From contig JARZZO010000016.1 in the NCBI GenBank assembly GCA_030544215.1, positions 59,995,501-60,059,500 of the forward strand: DNA of 64,000 nucleotides. Direction: 5' to 3'. The stretch is from Zantedeschia hybrid cultivar. Lineage: Eukaryota > Streptophyta > Magnoliopsida > Alismatales > Araceae. Of the stretch, positions 22,130-34,200 are shown piece by piece. The translations under genes and the position numbers were made by a program. The notes beneath the pieces were generated by a model that worked only from the letters and a program-made list of their open reading frames with translations, did not search any database and had not been told where the DNA came from. The stretch's first letter is position 1. Each line of letters opens with the position of its first letter.

Positions 22130-22297
22130 GAGATGCTCTAGGTTTAGACTAAACTCAGTCAGTAAAGAGAAGGGGAAGGTTTCAAAAAAATTTCTCATGT
22201 GGTGTTTTTTTCATTCTCAAGAAAAAAGTTTTCATGAAAAATTCCTCTTTTCTTCTCTGTACTGACTGAGTTCAGTCCAAACTTATAGTAAGAGGAA
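22130..22297. mobile_element. MITE family A, copy 1
   Basis: Left arm AGACTAAACTCAGTCAGTA and right arm TACTGACTGAGTTCAGTCC are inverted copies, arms about 35-40 bp, T/A-rich centre. The same arm sequence type occurs at 22808, 23409, 49967 and 51948. Confidence 0.7.
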
Positions 22298-22807
22298 CCG
22301 CACTCATTTCTAAATGCAAACTCTATTCTGTACTACATTTGATCAATCTGAGGTACTGCTTTTTCTCTCTTCTATAAAAGGGTATTCTTAGTTCTATATT
22401 TTTTTCTTTGTTTCGGTCCGAATATCACACGACTACAGATCGCCCCACCCTCAGTGAAGAAATTAATGAGAGAAAGAAAAATGTTGGCGTCACTTCTTTG
22501 TCATCGAAGAGCCAAAGACGTCCAAAATATATGATGCATGGGATGTAAAAGAGTAGACGTAAGATGGGAGGCGAATGGACAGATGTATTTGGAGATTTAC
22601 AAAGTGCTTGTGATGTGTGGAGATTTGATAGGGTACAAGGAGTTGATGTCTTCAATTTTCTTAATCAGTGGAGTATAATAGAAGGTGCCCTATCGTTCCT
22701 ACTTTCTGGCTTCCACGTGGTCTTGAGAATTCCTTATGGTCCTACGTGTTTCAAACGCACAGATGATCACATTTCATTCCAAGCTGCTATTCTCTATCTC
22801 ATCATAT

Positions 22808-22980
22808 TGAATCCGGATCCCCTCACTGCACTGGCTGATCGAACTCGATCAATAGTAAAAAGGAGGGTGGAGCCCGCGGAGTTGAAAAACTCAGCAGGAA
22901 ACATTCTTTTACAAAATTTACCCCTCTCCCCTTCGCTAAGTGAACTAGGTCAACCGGTGCACTAAGGGGATCTGAATTCC
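22808..22980. mobile_element. MITE family A, copy 2
   Basis: Left arm CCGGATCCCCTCACTGCACT and right arm GTGCACTAAGGGGATCTG are inverted copies over about 45 bp. The CCCCTYA-TGCAC core and the following GACC-AGTTC stretch match copy 5 (51948-52117). Confidence 0.7.
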
Positions 22981-23408
22981 ATCGTACTCGAAGAGAGGAG
23001 AGCAACAAGTTGTCCTTCAGTAGCATAAATCAACAGCTAGCCCAAAGTCTTCTGTTCATCCAATTGTCCTAATGAGCGAAAACTACGTTTCTATCTCTCC
23101 CAACTTGCTCCAATGGGATCACGAACACGAAGAACATAATTAACAGCTCGCCCAATCCCCCTCTTGGCATCCTACATGACACTATAAATATTGCTCTAAG
23201 AAGTGGAATGTGCCTCTTGCTAGATATAAATCCCATGCATGCTCGTCGGAACCCAAAAGACATTTTCTTACTCAACTTAAAAGTAAGAAAAGACTAGCAC
23301 AAAGAGGCATATAAGATATATACAAATGGACATGAAGACGTCCGCATAGATCTAATGACCTAAGAGTCTTCCAAGTTATCAATTTGACATCTTATGATAG
23401 AGATGATA

Positions 23409-23468
23409 AGAGATCTCCTCAGTACACCCGTGGACAGGACTCCAGCAATACAGACTGGGGGAGGGCCT
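23409..23468. mobile_element. MITE family A, single-arm fragment (copy 3)
   Basis: AGAGATCTCCTCAGTACACC, then GGACTCCAGCAATAC and GGGGGAGGGCC, match the right arm (inverted) of the 49967-50146 copy almost base for base. The second arm was not found. Confidence 0.65.
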
Positions 23469-23668
23469 TGTCCTTGTGATAACCCTCTCTCTCGTATATC
23501 CCAAGAGGCCAGCGAAGGAAAGAACCACGAGCCCACATGCTCCCCAATAGCTTCTTCCCATCTTACGATGCTTTAATAAAACGCTAATCCCATTGGTGCA
23601 ATTAAGGATGCTTGACTTCTAAAGGAATGACCTTTTAGAAGATGCCATGCCTCCAGAGATCAGGTTTT

Positions 23669-23676
23669 ATAAATAG
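23669..23676 (+). promoter_or_regulatory. TATA box of root-cap/LEA gene
   Basis: TATAAATA 131 bases upstream of the ATG at 23800, the only good TATA in the upstream 200 bases. The CT-rich leader that follows fits a transcription start near 23700. Confidence 0.7.
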
Positions 23677-23799
23677 CAAGCCCATCCATGGAGGTCTCCC
23701 CATCCCCAGCTAGTGAGAGTGGAGTGGGGAGCCCAGGAGTGTGCTCTCACTACTCTTCCCTTTGTGTGTTTCTAGTGTTGGTGCTGCCCAAACACCACT

Positions 23800-25450
23800 A
23801 TGGACACCCAAAGGGGTCCCTTCCTCCTCGTGCTACTGCTCCTTGCCTCGGTGGCTTTGAGCAATGCCGACCTCTACGGCAACCCCTCTCCTCCCACCGG
23901 GCCTCCCACAGGGCCCGCCCCCCCGCCTCCGTTCGCCGTCAAGGGGAAGGAATTCCCTCCGGAATCGACCTTCTGCAACGAGCCGACCACGCCGTGCTTC
24001 GGCAAGACCATCCAGTGCCCGGCCAGCTGCCCCATGGCCAAACCAGCCGATCCCAAAGCTAAAGCATGCTATCTAGACTGCACCAACCCCTTGTGTGAGG
24101 GCCGGTGCAAGGGTAAGAACTAGTTAACTGCACAAGTAGCTGCACTTCTTGTTTTCTTACAAGTAAGATTAGTTTACTCATGTTATCATCATTCCCACTT
24201 CCAAACATACTCTAGTTTTCGGTTGAATTAAGATCTTCTACATCTCTCGGCGGACCATAAAGAGTCAATAAAAAGAGAAGAAGGGGAGCTCAAAACTGTT
24301 AAATCCATCTCACCAACCTCTCCGTGATTTTAAAATTTTGGACCCCCTCCTCTTTTTTTTATTGATCTTTTACGGTCTGCTGAGGGACCTAGAGGATCTC
24401 AACTCTTTTCGATTTCCCTCCTATTCTTAAGAAAATTTAACTGATAAATCTTTGCTCTCAACTCATTTTCACAACAACTATTTTACGTACGTACGTAGCA
24501 GCGAGCCTTCTATATTAACATCTCATCCTTTTTCGCAAATTTAACTTATCTTGTGAGTTGTGACCAGCTGCCAGGAGTGACTTCGCGTAGGTCTTATTGA
24601 TTTGTTACTACCATGATAATGCAATCACATCACGTTGTGATTTATGATTTCAGACCCGAAACGCAACTGCGAGGGCAAAGGCGCGGCGTGCCAGGACCCG
24701 AGGTTCGTCGGCGGCGACGGCATCATGTTCTACTTCCACGGCAAGGCCAACCACCACTTCACCCTCGTCTCCGACCCCAACCTCCAGATCAACGCCCGCT
24801 TCATCGGCCTGCGCCCCCTGGGCAGGACCCGCGACTTCACCTGGATCCAGGCCCTGGGCATCATGTTCGACTCCCACACCCTCACCGTCGCCGCCCGGCG
24901 GGTCGCCACCTGGGACGCCGACGTCGACCAGCTCGAGTTCACCTACGATGGCGCCCCGGTCGACCTCGCCGAGGGCTACCGCGCCGCCTGGTCCGCCCCG
25001 GCCAGCGGCCTCGTGGTCGACCGCACCGCCAGGGTGAACAGCGTCACCCTGACGCTGCCGCGCGTCTTCGAGATCATGGTGTCCGTCGTGCCGGTGACCA
25101 AGGAGGACGACCGGATCCACAAGTACAGCATCCCCGACGGTGACTGCTTCGCCCACCTGGAGGTGCAGTTCCGGTTCTTCGGGCTGTCGGATAAGGTGGA
25201 GGGCGTGCTGGGGCAGACCTACCGGCCGGACTTCCAGAGCCCGGTGAAGAAGGGAGTCCCCATGCCGGTGATGGGCGGGGAGGACAAGTACAAGGCCTCC
25301 TCCCTCCTCTCTGCCGACTGCAAGTACTGCATGTTCTCGCCAGCCTTTGCGACGGGTGAGGCGGCGCTGGCCCTGGACGACGCCGCCGCCACCACCTGGG
25401 ACTGCACCAGCAAGATGAGCAACGGCTACGGCGTCGTCTGCCGCCGGTGA
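23800..25450 (+). CDS. Root cap/late embryogenesis abundant family secreted protein
   Basis: Two exons, 23800-24112 and 24654-25450, joined by a GT-AG intron in phase 1, give 369 residues with no interruption. The N-terminus (MDTQRGPFLLVLLLLASVAL, cleavage likely after SNA) is a signal peptide. A Pro-rich linker (residues about 26-45) and a Cys-rich block (FCNEPTTPCFG, then CPASCPMAK, CYLDC and CEGRCK; 8 Cys) follow. The long second part contains DGIMFYFHGKANHHF and the Root_cap domain near the C-terminus (VQFRFFGLSDKVEGVLGQTY and DCKYCMFSP). The family is secreted and expressed in root cap and other tissues; its biochemical activity is not established. Exon 2 is very GC-rich. The ATG at 23800 was chosen because it starts the signal peptide; an ATG at 23688 in another frame lies before the expected transcript start. 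Polyadenylation signal AATAAA at 25524-25529. Confidence 0.93.
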
Positions 25451-25523
25451 GCTTCTGTTTTGCAGGAGGGAAGACTGGAGGAGATTGGAGAACCGTCACT
25501 AGTGTTATAAGCTAGGTTGCTGC

Positions 25524-25529
25524 AATAAA
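25524..25529 (+). terminator. Polyadenylation signal of root-cap/LEA gene
   Basis: AATAAA 74 bases after the stop codon. A second candidate lies at about 25745-25750. Confidence 0.6.
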
Positions 25530-25654
25530 TAGCGTGGTGTTACTGCACGTAGAATGGTAACAGTCCATGCAGGGTGTGTGGTGTTGACAGGAGTAGAAAC
25601 GGGAAGAGATTAAGGTTAATTTTTATATATTGCTACACTATATTCACTATAAAG

Positions 25655-27830
25655 TGTTATTATGATGATATATATGTATCTGTCAATTGTGTGTCACTTG
25701 TGATGCGGTGACTGTAATAGTCTTTTACATGAAGATATAATTATTAATAAAATGGGTTATTTCCAATATTGGTGTACAACCATGATTTGGTATTTATCGT
25801 AGAGAGCCGTGTCGACACATAGAGCTACAAACTCAGACTCAAATAAGAATGGAACAGATACTACACCAAATTGAGGAGCTTTTGACTGTAAAACTACTAC
25901 TACAACAAACTACTACAGGCAAGGATGACGTGGAGAAAGATGAGAAGTACCAGGATGAGGAAGAGAATGAAGATGCATAAGAATGGGATATGGGATGATG
26001 AATGACATTTGTTTTATTTTAATGTTAGCATGTAAACACTCTATATGAACTATTTATTTTGTTATCAGTACGTAAACTTGGTATATGAACTATTTGTTTT
26101 AATTTTTAGCACATGTACTTGATTATGTTCATTTTAGGACTTATCTTCTTTATGTTTAATGGATGGATTGTTTTATGATTTATAAATTGTTCAGTTGTTC
26201 GTGATAAAAGTATTGTTAAATATGTAAATTAGTATAATATTATTACACAGGTAAAAATGTTAAAAAATATAAAATTTAATATTTTTTAATGCTCGATAGT
26301 TATTAGAGACGGCTCTAGGTGTCACTAAAGATAACTTTGAAACGGCTTTAAACATCTCTTATAATCTTTAAAGACGACTACAAATCGACCCCATTACTTG
26401 TTAGATATTATTTTTAAAATTTAGAGACAACTATCTGGATGTTAAGTTGTCTCTGAAAAGTTCTTCAGAGACAGTGGAACCATTGACCCTAATAATTGCT
26501 TTAGGGACAGTGACCTCCGTCACAAATAATTATATTAAACGACGGATAAAAGTTGTCACTAATATTCTTTTTATTAAGATAGCGAAAAGCAGTCTCTATT
26601 AACATCATTTGAGACGGTTACAAATCGACCATATCCCTTGTTTGGGACGACTATATAAAATTAATAGAGATGGATATGGAGCCGTCTCTAAAACAATCTT
26701 TAAGGGACAATGAAACTGTTGGCTCTAATACTTGTTTTGGGGATGATGGTAGCCGTCACGAATATTTTTAATAAGAGATAGATACAACACCGTCTCTAAT
26801 AAGGTTTTCTATTGAGACGCCTAATAATTGTCTCTTATATGACGTTTTAGAGACAGCTATGAACGCCGTCTCTTATACTTTTACCGACGGGTTTATTAGA
26901 GACGACTTGTGGAACGGTTAAAAAATCGTCTCTAATAATATTAGAGACGGCATAATGCATGTTAGAGACGACTTTAAGCCGACACCGGTTCTTACTTTTC
27001 TTGTAGTGGTCGGACACTCGGACAAGACAGGACATTCGGACACCCACGTCCAACCCTTTACTTCAAGATTTCAAAATAAATACTAGAGATTTCTTAGAAT
27101 ACTTAGCATATCTTCTCAGAATATTTGTCTATATAATAAAATTTGATATATTTGAGTAATATCTTTTATATTTTAGATAAAGTTCAGTAATTATATTTTA
27201 TTATATACATGTGTAACTACGTATTCATGTATATATATTCGTATGTTCTCTGTGTCTTCGTGTCCTATTTTTAAGTATTATTGCCGTGTCCGACGCACGT
27301 ATCCATGTCGACACTTAACACTCGTGTCTGTGTCCCACAGATCATAGATATAGAAAAGTCGTTTGTGTGTGTTTTTGCTGTTTTCGAGTGTTAACAGAGC
27401 AATAGTTGCTGCAGCCACAAGAGAATGGCCATCGGATTACTTCTCACATGCATGATTTAAGTCACCAGATTAAGTACAGATAAGATCTCTCTCAGTTAAA
27501 AGGATTTACCAAGTTAAGAACCACCTGAATTTGATACCCAAATCATTTGATGAAATGAGTGATTCACCTCTAATCTTTGTGAGTGGAGAGATATCCTAAA
27601 AGTATCTCTAGGCAAAGTTAACTAATTCTCATGTCACTGAGAGGAGAGTATGGTAAGCCTCGTACGGCCACTGCCCAAGGGAGTATGGTACGTCAATGAT
27701 CTGTTTAACATCTCTTGACAGCACTCCAAAGCATGCGACCAAAGGAGATAAGGATTTTATTCCCATGTAGAAGTAGAAAGGATTTCCTTTGAGAATGGCA
27801 GACTTGAAAAAGAAAAATAAACACAATATA
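25655..27830. repeat. Segmental duplication, copy 1 (3' flank of root-cap gene)
   Basis: Blocks shared in order with 28070-29740: GAAGATATAATTATTAATAA and CAATATTGGTGTA (25733-25775 vs 28540-28586); GTTGCTGCAGCCACAA, TTTAAGTCACC and GTACAGATAA (27405-27485 vs 28643-28708); then TTTGTGAGTGG, GAGAGTATGGTAAGCC and GACCAAAGGAGAT (27575-27750 vs 29472-29680). The block 25790-27390, including a CACTA end, is absent from the other copy. Confidence 0.75.
25800..27008 (+). mobile_element. CACTA transposon, 3' part
   Basis: Ends at 27008 with CTTTTCTTGTAGTG, the inverse of the canonical CACTACAAGAAAA terminal repeat. The 1 kb before it is packed with subterminal motifs such as AGAGACGGC and GCCGTCTCTAATA in both orientations (26300-26990). 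At 25820-25980 a frame (MEQILHQIEELL, then a Gln/Glu/Asp-rich acidic tail and a stop at 25978) looks like a transposase C-terminus. No 5' terminal repeat was found, so the element is truncated. Three-base target duplication not verifiable. Confidence 0.75.
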
Positions 27831-27839
27831 TAGCAGGGA

Positions 27840-28065
27840 TTCAGGTTTATTTGATCAATTGATATCTAGCAGGATTTTGACTCGACTGCCATGATGGCGA
27901 TGCCACACAAGGGATAATGAAATACTTTCATTTAATTTTTCTTTTTAAATGGATTCAGATTATCTACTCTATTTTTTTTCTATGTCGACATTCATATTCC
28001 ACTTCGTCTTATCAGTTAAAAATGTTTAAATAATTACAAGATTCTTTTGCTTTCCCTTTCTCATT
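27840..28065. other. Spacer between the duplicated segments
   Basis: AT-rich, no ORF or repeat recognised. Confidence 0.35.
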
Positions 28066-28108
28066 TATCTATTATCATAACATATGATATAATTATCACT
28101 TGTGTGTA

Positions 28109-28491
28109 GGGATGTAAATTGGGCGGGCTGGGTTGAGTTATGTGATAATTTTTGTCTAACTTAAATTCAAAATAGTTCAACCCAATTTTAGCCAAGCTCA
28201 AATTCCGTCCAAATTTAGCCCCAATTCAATAGTGAGTGGGTTGGGTTGCATTGGGTTGGGCTGATCCTATTTATAAATAGTTTATTAGAAGGGTTTACTT
28301 TTTGTATGAATTATTGTAAAAATCAATATATTAAACTGGGTCAGCCTATTTTCAGTCCAACCAAGTTCAGATTTAACTAATGTCAATCCAAATTTAACTC
28401 AACCCATTTTACATAACTTGGGCCAACCGAATTTTCTTTAACATGAGTTGGGTTGGACTAGGCCACGGGCTGGCCCGCCCAATTGACACCC
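28109..28491. mobile_element. hAT-like non-autonomous element
   Basis: Starts GGGATGTAAATTGGGCGGGC and ends GCCCGCCCAATTGACACCC, inverted ends of about 20 bp of the GGGTGTNAATTGGGC type widespread in plants. The interior is rich in GGGTTGG-type motifs. Copy 1 of the duplication lacks it. An 8-bp target duplication is not evident, so the superfamily is tentative. Confidence 0.6.
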
Positions 28492-29234
28492 TTATTTATG
28501 TCACTGTGATGCAAGCACGTAATAGTTTGTTAAGTGAAGATATAATTATCAATAAGATGGCTTTTTCTTCTCAATATTGGTGTAGAATGGTTGCTTGTGT
28601 GTGTTGGTTGAAGGATGCAAACCGTGTAAAGTAATATATAATTGCTGCAGCCACAACATAGTAGCTTTCTTCTCACACAATTTAAGTCACCTAATTACGT
28701 ACAGATAAAATCTCTCTCTAAAATAGCCCCATTCAATTGCCCAGACATAGTTGAATTGGGCCCGCTAAATGGACCTATCAAAAATTCCGTGCTGAAGCCC
28801 AGCGGTTGCACTTGGGCTTTCGTGCTCCAAGTTATTGGGCTCATGGCCAGCCAACAAAAGCCTTCCAATGCTTCGTATGCTTCAGGCAAGCAACAAGCTG
28901 TGGAAGAGTGGCCCTGCGGATGTAGCTTAATAAATAGAGATGAGATTAGGCAGAATTATCAGAGCCGCAAGGAATATTTTTCCTTTTAGAGAAAATATCG
29001 GACTTTCTTCAGAACCGAAGTCTGATCTCTCATATGTATGCATACATGCCCAATCAACTGAGCCACCCTTTCAAAAGATACATCTCTACTTACAGAAGGT
29101 CAAAGACGAATATCATATCTCACATGTTTTCTCGAGTAATACTATGTGGGCAGCTTAGGGTACTTGAATGTGCAACTCTTTTAATTATTATTATTTCTGA
29201 GGACAAGTTGGGATGGTCTACCAGTTTAGTAAGT

Positions 29235-29436
29235 TTTTTTTGGGGGGGCTGGTCTGCGGGATTACTTCTTCATAAATCAGACGGGCTTAGAATTGTCGTC
29301 TAATTAGGCGGATCTATCGATCTGATCGGAATTATCTTCAATTCTGAAGGAAAATCTTGGATTCCGAATTAGAATCCCGATCGCTTGTAAATAGTTGTAA
29401 ATACTTGGCCTCTAGGCCACTTCCAAAAAAAAAAAA
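29235..29436 (+). mobile_element. SINE, 5'-truncated copy
   Basis: Shares GGTCTGCGGGATTACTTCTT, GATCGGAATTATCT and CTTGTAAATAGTTGTAAATA with the SINE at 10050-10310 (minus) and ends in A13 (29424-29436). The tRNA-like head is missing. Defines the family's 3' end. Confidence 0.75.
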
Positions 29437-29759
29437 ACAAGTATTATTCTATTTTCTCTAGACCCCTAAGCTTTGTGAGTGGGGAGATACCACAAGAGGA
29501 TATATGTCCTCATAAGTTCCCAAAAAGATGACCTAGCAAAGTCAGCTAGTTCTTCGGTCATTGACTCATTGGCACGAGAGTATGATAAGCCTTGTAAAAA
29601 GGCCACCACCCAAGAGAGTATGGTCAAAGATCTGTTATAACATCTCTCGACAACGCCTCTGAAGCAGGGAACCAAAGGTGATGCGGTTCTAACGGATGGC
29701 CCTTTAGTTTCCATATGATATTCCATTTGATATCCATACACCTCACTGCACATCATTAA

Positions 29760-31200
29760 TTTCTTTTTCTGCAGAAATAGCGGTGAAAAGGTTAGAAATG
29801 CTAGATACGTTTAGAAGATTCATAAAGCTTTAATTAAAATTTTATGTACATGGTATATATACATATATATATATGAAATGGGATGGATTAAGGACTTCTC
29901 CTACCGCAAAGAGGTTCCAAAATAACATTCTCATAGATTAAAAAACCTCAAAGAAATCTCAAACGTTTCATCTAGATGATAAGGTGGAAGGTCTTATATT
30001 AGAATTGTGCCACTAAGAGTCACTATGGTGCTTAAAAGTCAAGTATGGAAGTAGGTGACTTACAGATTACCAAAGTCTCACCATTTGAACCCACTTTTAA
30101 GTAGCTCGTTTTCATGAGTTCAAGTGAGCTACTTATATTTAACCAAAGGCACCTGAAAAGAAAAGGACCAATGGATGACCGAGTTATAGTTAGATTAGAA
30201 CATCAGATGATCTGATCCCCTTGAAAGCTCACATACGTAATATAAGCTCAGGAAAGGTCCTTCGTGGTTAAAAGAAGCCCAAGGCAAAGTTGCTAATGAA
30301 AAAGTAAGAGATCATACGCCTTTCACTCGAAGAAAAAATGCATTTGTCAACACTTGAACACCAATTTCAAGTTCCCCAGCATCCAAACATGTACGATACT
30401 GGAGGATCCCTCTCCGGCCACAGAAATTCTAAAATGAACTCAGGGAATTCATTTGGTTCTATGTAAAATATATTCAAATGAAAAATACTTTCTAAGGAAA
30501 CAAATTTACAGGAAAAAATGAAAACAAAATTTGTCATTTGATATCTTATGAAGACATTTTCAGTTGTTTTGGAAGAGTATTCGATCTCATTTATATAACA
30601 TCTTTTAGTTTTTATAGTATAATTATAAAAATTGTGCATGCTTAAGTTCTAATAGGGCATAAGAATAAAATTATACATCTTAAGTTTTAAGTGTCTAGGT
30701 TCTCCCACATTACACTTGCATTAGTGCATCCCATGCAGCATGCACAAGGTGCCGTACACTGGCTCTGCATTGTGCAGTCCCTTAAGGAATGAGTGGAACA
30801 TGTCGAACTTGGGTTGCAAAGATTGATAAAGCATCATGGCAGGCAGAGGAAGGCCATGGGAGGAGTTTCTGTGACAAATCTAAGCTCACCACCCCAACCA
30901 AGAAAGCAATACCATCTCCAATGTCTGCTGCTCAAGATGGAAATTTTTAAACTCAAAGAAATGAGTACAAACTATCCATGCGGTTCAAGATACAAAGCCG
31001 ATGGTATCAATATTCCCCAAAGAGAATCTCCTCGTTTATCTGCACATTTCATGATGAATTTTCTTCACTACATAGGCCAAAAACAATAAGGTGTTTGAGC
31101 TGGAATGCAGCAGTGTATTCGAAATATGAAGGTCGAATAGCTCCTCAAGAATGGGAGGAGGATCTTATAATGGTTCACAGAGGATAGTGAGAATGGAGAT
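29760..31200. other. Intergenic DNA downstream of MIA40
   Basis: No convincing gene. A 98-codon frame at 30793-31089 has no recognisable domain. The part adjoining 31209 should contain the MIA40 3' UTR. Confidence 0.35.
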
Positions 31201-31209
31201 GCTCACTGT

Positions 31210-34200
31210 TTAATTCCTCGATTTAGATTTTCTGGACCAAGCAGGAGGTACGAGTCTGAACTCTGTGACTACCTCCTTTTCCTTTTTGCTCTCCTCTCCG
31301 TCTAGAAGATCCTTCGAAAATGCATCAGGGTGTTCTTTGATGCAGTTTTGCAAGGCTACAAAGGGATGCACACAATCTGAACCCTGCAAGAAATAAAGCT
31401 CATTATTCATACTGTAACCTGAAGACTGGCAGAATTCTGTAAAATAGGTTAAAAAAAGGATAACCCCCTAAAAGATTCTATATTTGTAGATAATCCCCTG
31501 TATGATTCATATTTGTAGTACACAGTTATTTGCGTATAACTCCGTTAACTATGTAGATTTACTTTGAATTTCATCTGAATTAAAATATTATTATCTTACA
31601 TAGAATATGTGAAAACTATTAAATGAAAATCCTAATAACACCCTCAATTAAAATATGATACCTTACAAAAAAATCACATAAAGATCCGCCCGTAAGCTTG
31701 TTGTATATATTTAGCATCAAAAAAAATATTTTTTTTTTATGTAAAGTAACAATAGTTTTAACTTGGATGAAATTAAGGGTGTTAATCACTGTATACGCAA
31801 ATATGAATTACAATTTACACAGGGGTTTAGGGGGTTATTTGCAAAAACCCCAAAAAAAATCACACATACCATTTCAGGGAAGAAGCAAACTAAAACAAAG
31901 AATTCTTTTACTAGTGTTTGAATATCATGTGGCAAAGAAGTGAACCCAATCAATCACAGGAAAGTATATCTAACACCCATTTGCTTGGAGTATTGGTTTT
32001 GATATAGTACTAGTTTTGTTACTAACAATTTTGGAGCCTAAACATTAGTGTTATAATTAATATGGGAGGAATGTGGAGGAGAGCAGCCAAAGAGCAAGCA
32101 GAGAGTTGGTGACAGAGAGAGAGAGTGGGGAGGGAGCCCTGAAACTTTCAAAACTTTAGATTTTAACTGACAAATACTGGTCCATGCCGATATGAAATTT
32201 GTTGCAATGGCAGATTCCTCTGAGAGGCAGATTCCTCTGATATATGAATGTCAAGTTTGATAGCATATTACCAAACACCTACTATTGATTGCTGTCAATA
32301 ACATATCAAAATTGCTGCTGACACAGGTATTTAATATAGCAACAGAAGACCTCAAAAAAGATTTTACGAACAAGGGAAAGCTATCCACTAGTGTCATCAC
32401 TTGCAGGAAAAGTGTTCCATGGACACAAAACCTTCATTGATATAGTCAAAAGAGAACGAAGAAAGAAAGACTATAAAGCACTACACAAGGCACAAGACTT
32501 CCATCAATATATCCATATTCTCCAAAGATGATACCTTCTCTTCGGCAGTGCTTTTAAGGAAACAGACAAATGCCTCGGAAAACTGGCTTCCGCAAGGTCC
32601 ACTTCTCAAACCAGCTAGACATGGACATTCAAGTGCTTTCTGTGCCTTGGCCTCCAGTGACTGTGAAGGAAATTAAACTTTAAACAGCCAAACTGTAAAG
32701 GAAATTCAAACTTTAAATAACAACGAAGGGGACTCAAAAGTTCAAATTAAAAGCAAGTCAGGGCTCCAACAAAGAAATTGAAATTCTCTCTAATTTCTGA
32801 AAGAAACTGACCCCATTTTCATCATTACTGAAAGCAGCAGCTTCTGCAAAAACCAATGAATAGTTAGGCCATGCAGATGAAAACCATTAATTGAAGAGGA
32901 AAGCGACATTACGTTAAGCTTAAACTATCAAATATACAGCCCAACTAATTGCAAATTTTAATTGCTTATCTATAGAAAACCTGGGCATGAAATAGAATTC
33001 TCTCATTTAATTCTCAATTAGTTTTTCAGATCATTAAAATTGATGCGAATTGCAGATCACATACTCCAAATAAACCCAGCAGCAAGCCACCCTGTGGAAA
33101 GGATCTGAAGGGAGATCGCTTGATCTGTCATTAATATGAATAAACTACAAAATAGATGCTATTGGTCTTTGAATCATTACACACCAGATTAATTGACCCA
33201 TATTTAGTGACTAAGAATTCATTCGCATATTATGAAACCAGACTATATTACCTTGGAGAATCAAAGCATTTATTTTCTTCATTTTCTTTGGACGACGATT
33301 CTATCTCAAAAAGGAGCTTAAACAGTACAAGACATTTCCTATTTTTCTGTCCATCTAGAATCGTGTAACTTCTATGAGAACAGCACTCCATGATTGCATA
33401 AGCTTGAAAGGCACAAGATATTAGGTGCATTCCCCAGTCCACATGCTACATAGGACTCTCATTTAAGCTCTTCTGCTGTGAACTTCATATGAAATGTGGT
33501 GCAAATATTTATGTACTGACAGAATGTTCAGTTTTATTGTGAAACTTCTCATGCTTTCTATGTCACATCTTAGTCCGTGATGGCAATACCAAACAAAAAG
33601 ATTTCAAGGCTTCAAGGGTTTGCATTTTTAGCAGAAGTAGTTATTTTTCATTATGCTTCGTAATTTTTTTTTCTTTTCTTTCTTTGGATATGATATCTAA
33701 CCTAGTCCTTGTAATCTCTTTTTTTTTTTAATTCAAGCATTAGCTACAGTGATTTTTGATATGATATCTAACTTAGTCCTTGTAATATCTTTTTTTTTTT
33801 AATTCAAGCATTAGCTACAGTGATACTACTGAACCGCATGCTCAGGAAGAGATGAAAAAAGGACTTGGGCATTCAAAGACTGAATTTACTTACATACATG
33901 ATCTACAGATTAATTGCCAGCAACTGAAACTTGTTGTTTTTAATAATAATTTATCATTATAAATTCATGTCCCATCAATCTAGGGCTGGCTTAAGATCTG
34001 GAACATAAAACACCAAAGAACTGAACAGCCTGCTGTCAAAAGACTGGAACAGTGTGAAAAAAGATGAATATATAATAAGGAAATGGGTGAATGTTCTAGG
34101 GGAAGGCCAGAAGAGTCCCCCATCTGGGGATGTTTATAACTTTTTGTCCTAGGGGAGGCTATTTCCCCACACATTCATGGATGTTATGCTTCTGTTGGTC

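Larger units (their letters stand above)
28070..29740. repeat. Segmental duplication, copy 2
   Basis: Partner of 25655-27830. It lacks the CACTA segment but is interrupted by a hAT-like element (28109-28491) and by 28720-29455, which includes a SINE. The two copies therefore serve as empty sites for each other's insertions. Confidence 0.75.

Noticed and set aside
22564..22965. 133-residue plus-strand open frame
   Set aside because: No recognisable domain, and its 3' half is the inverted-repeat MITE at 22808-22980.
23688..24062. 124-residue frame overlapping the start of the root-cap gene
   Set aside because: Different frame from the signal peptide; its ATG lies close to the TATA box, before the likely transcript start. 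Shadow of the real CDS.
24613..25156. Long His/Arg/Pro-rich and Gly/Val-rich open frames on both strands
   Set aside because: Shadows of the very GC-rich second exon of the root-cap gene.
28109..28491. 8-bp target duplication for the hAT-like element
   Set aside because: The flanking 8-mers do not match, so I did not claim a duplication even though the ends look hAT-like.
30793..31089. 98-residue plus-strand frame downstream of MIA40
   Set aside because: No domain; composition like flanking non-coding DNA; probably antisense to the MIA40 3' region.
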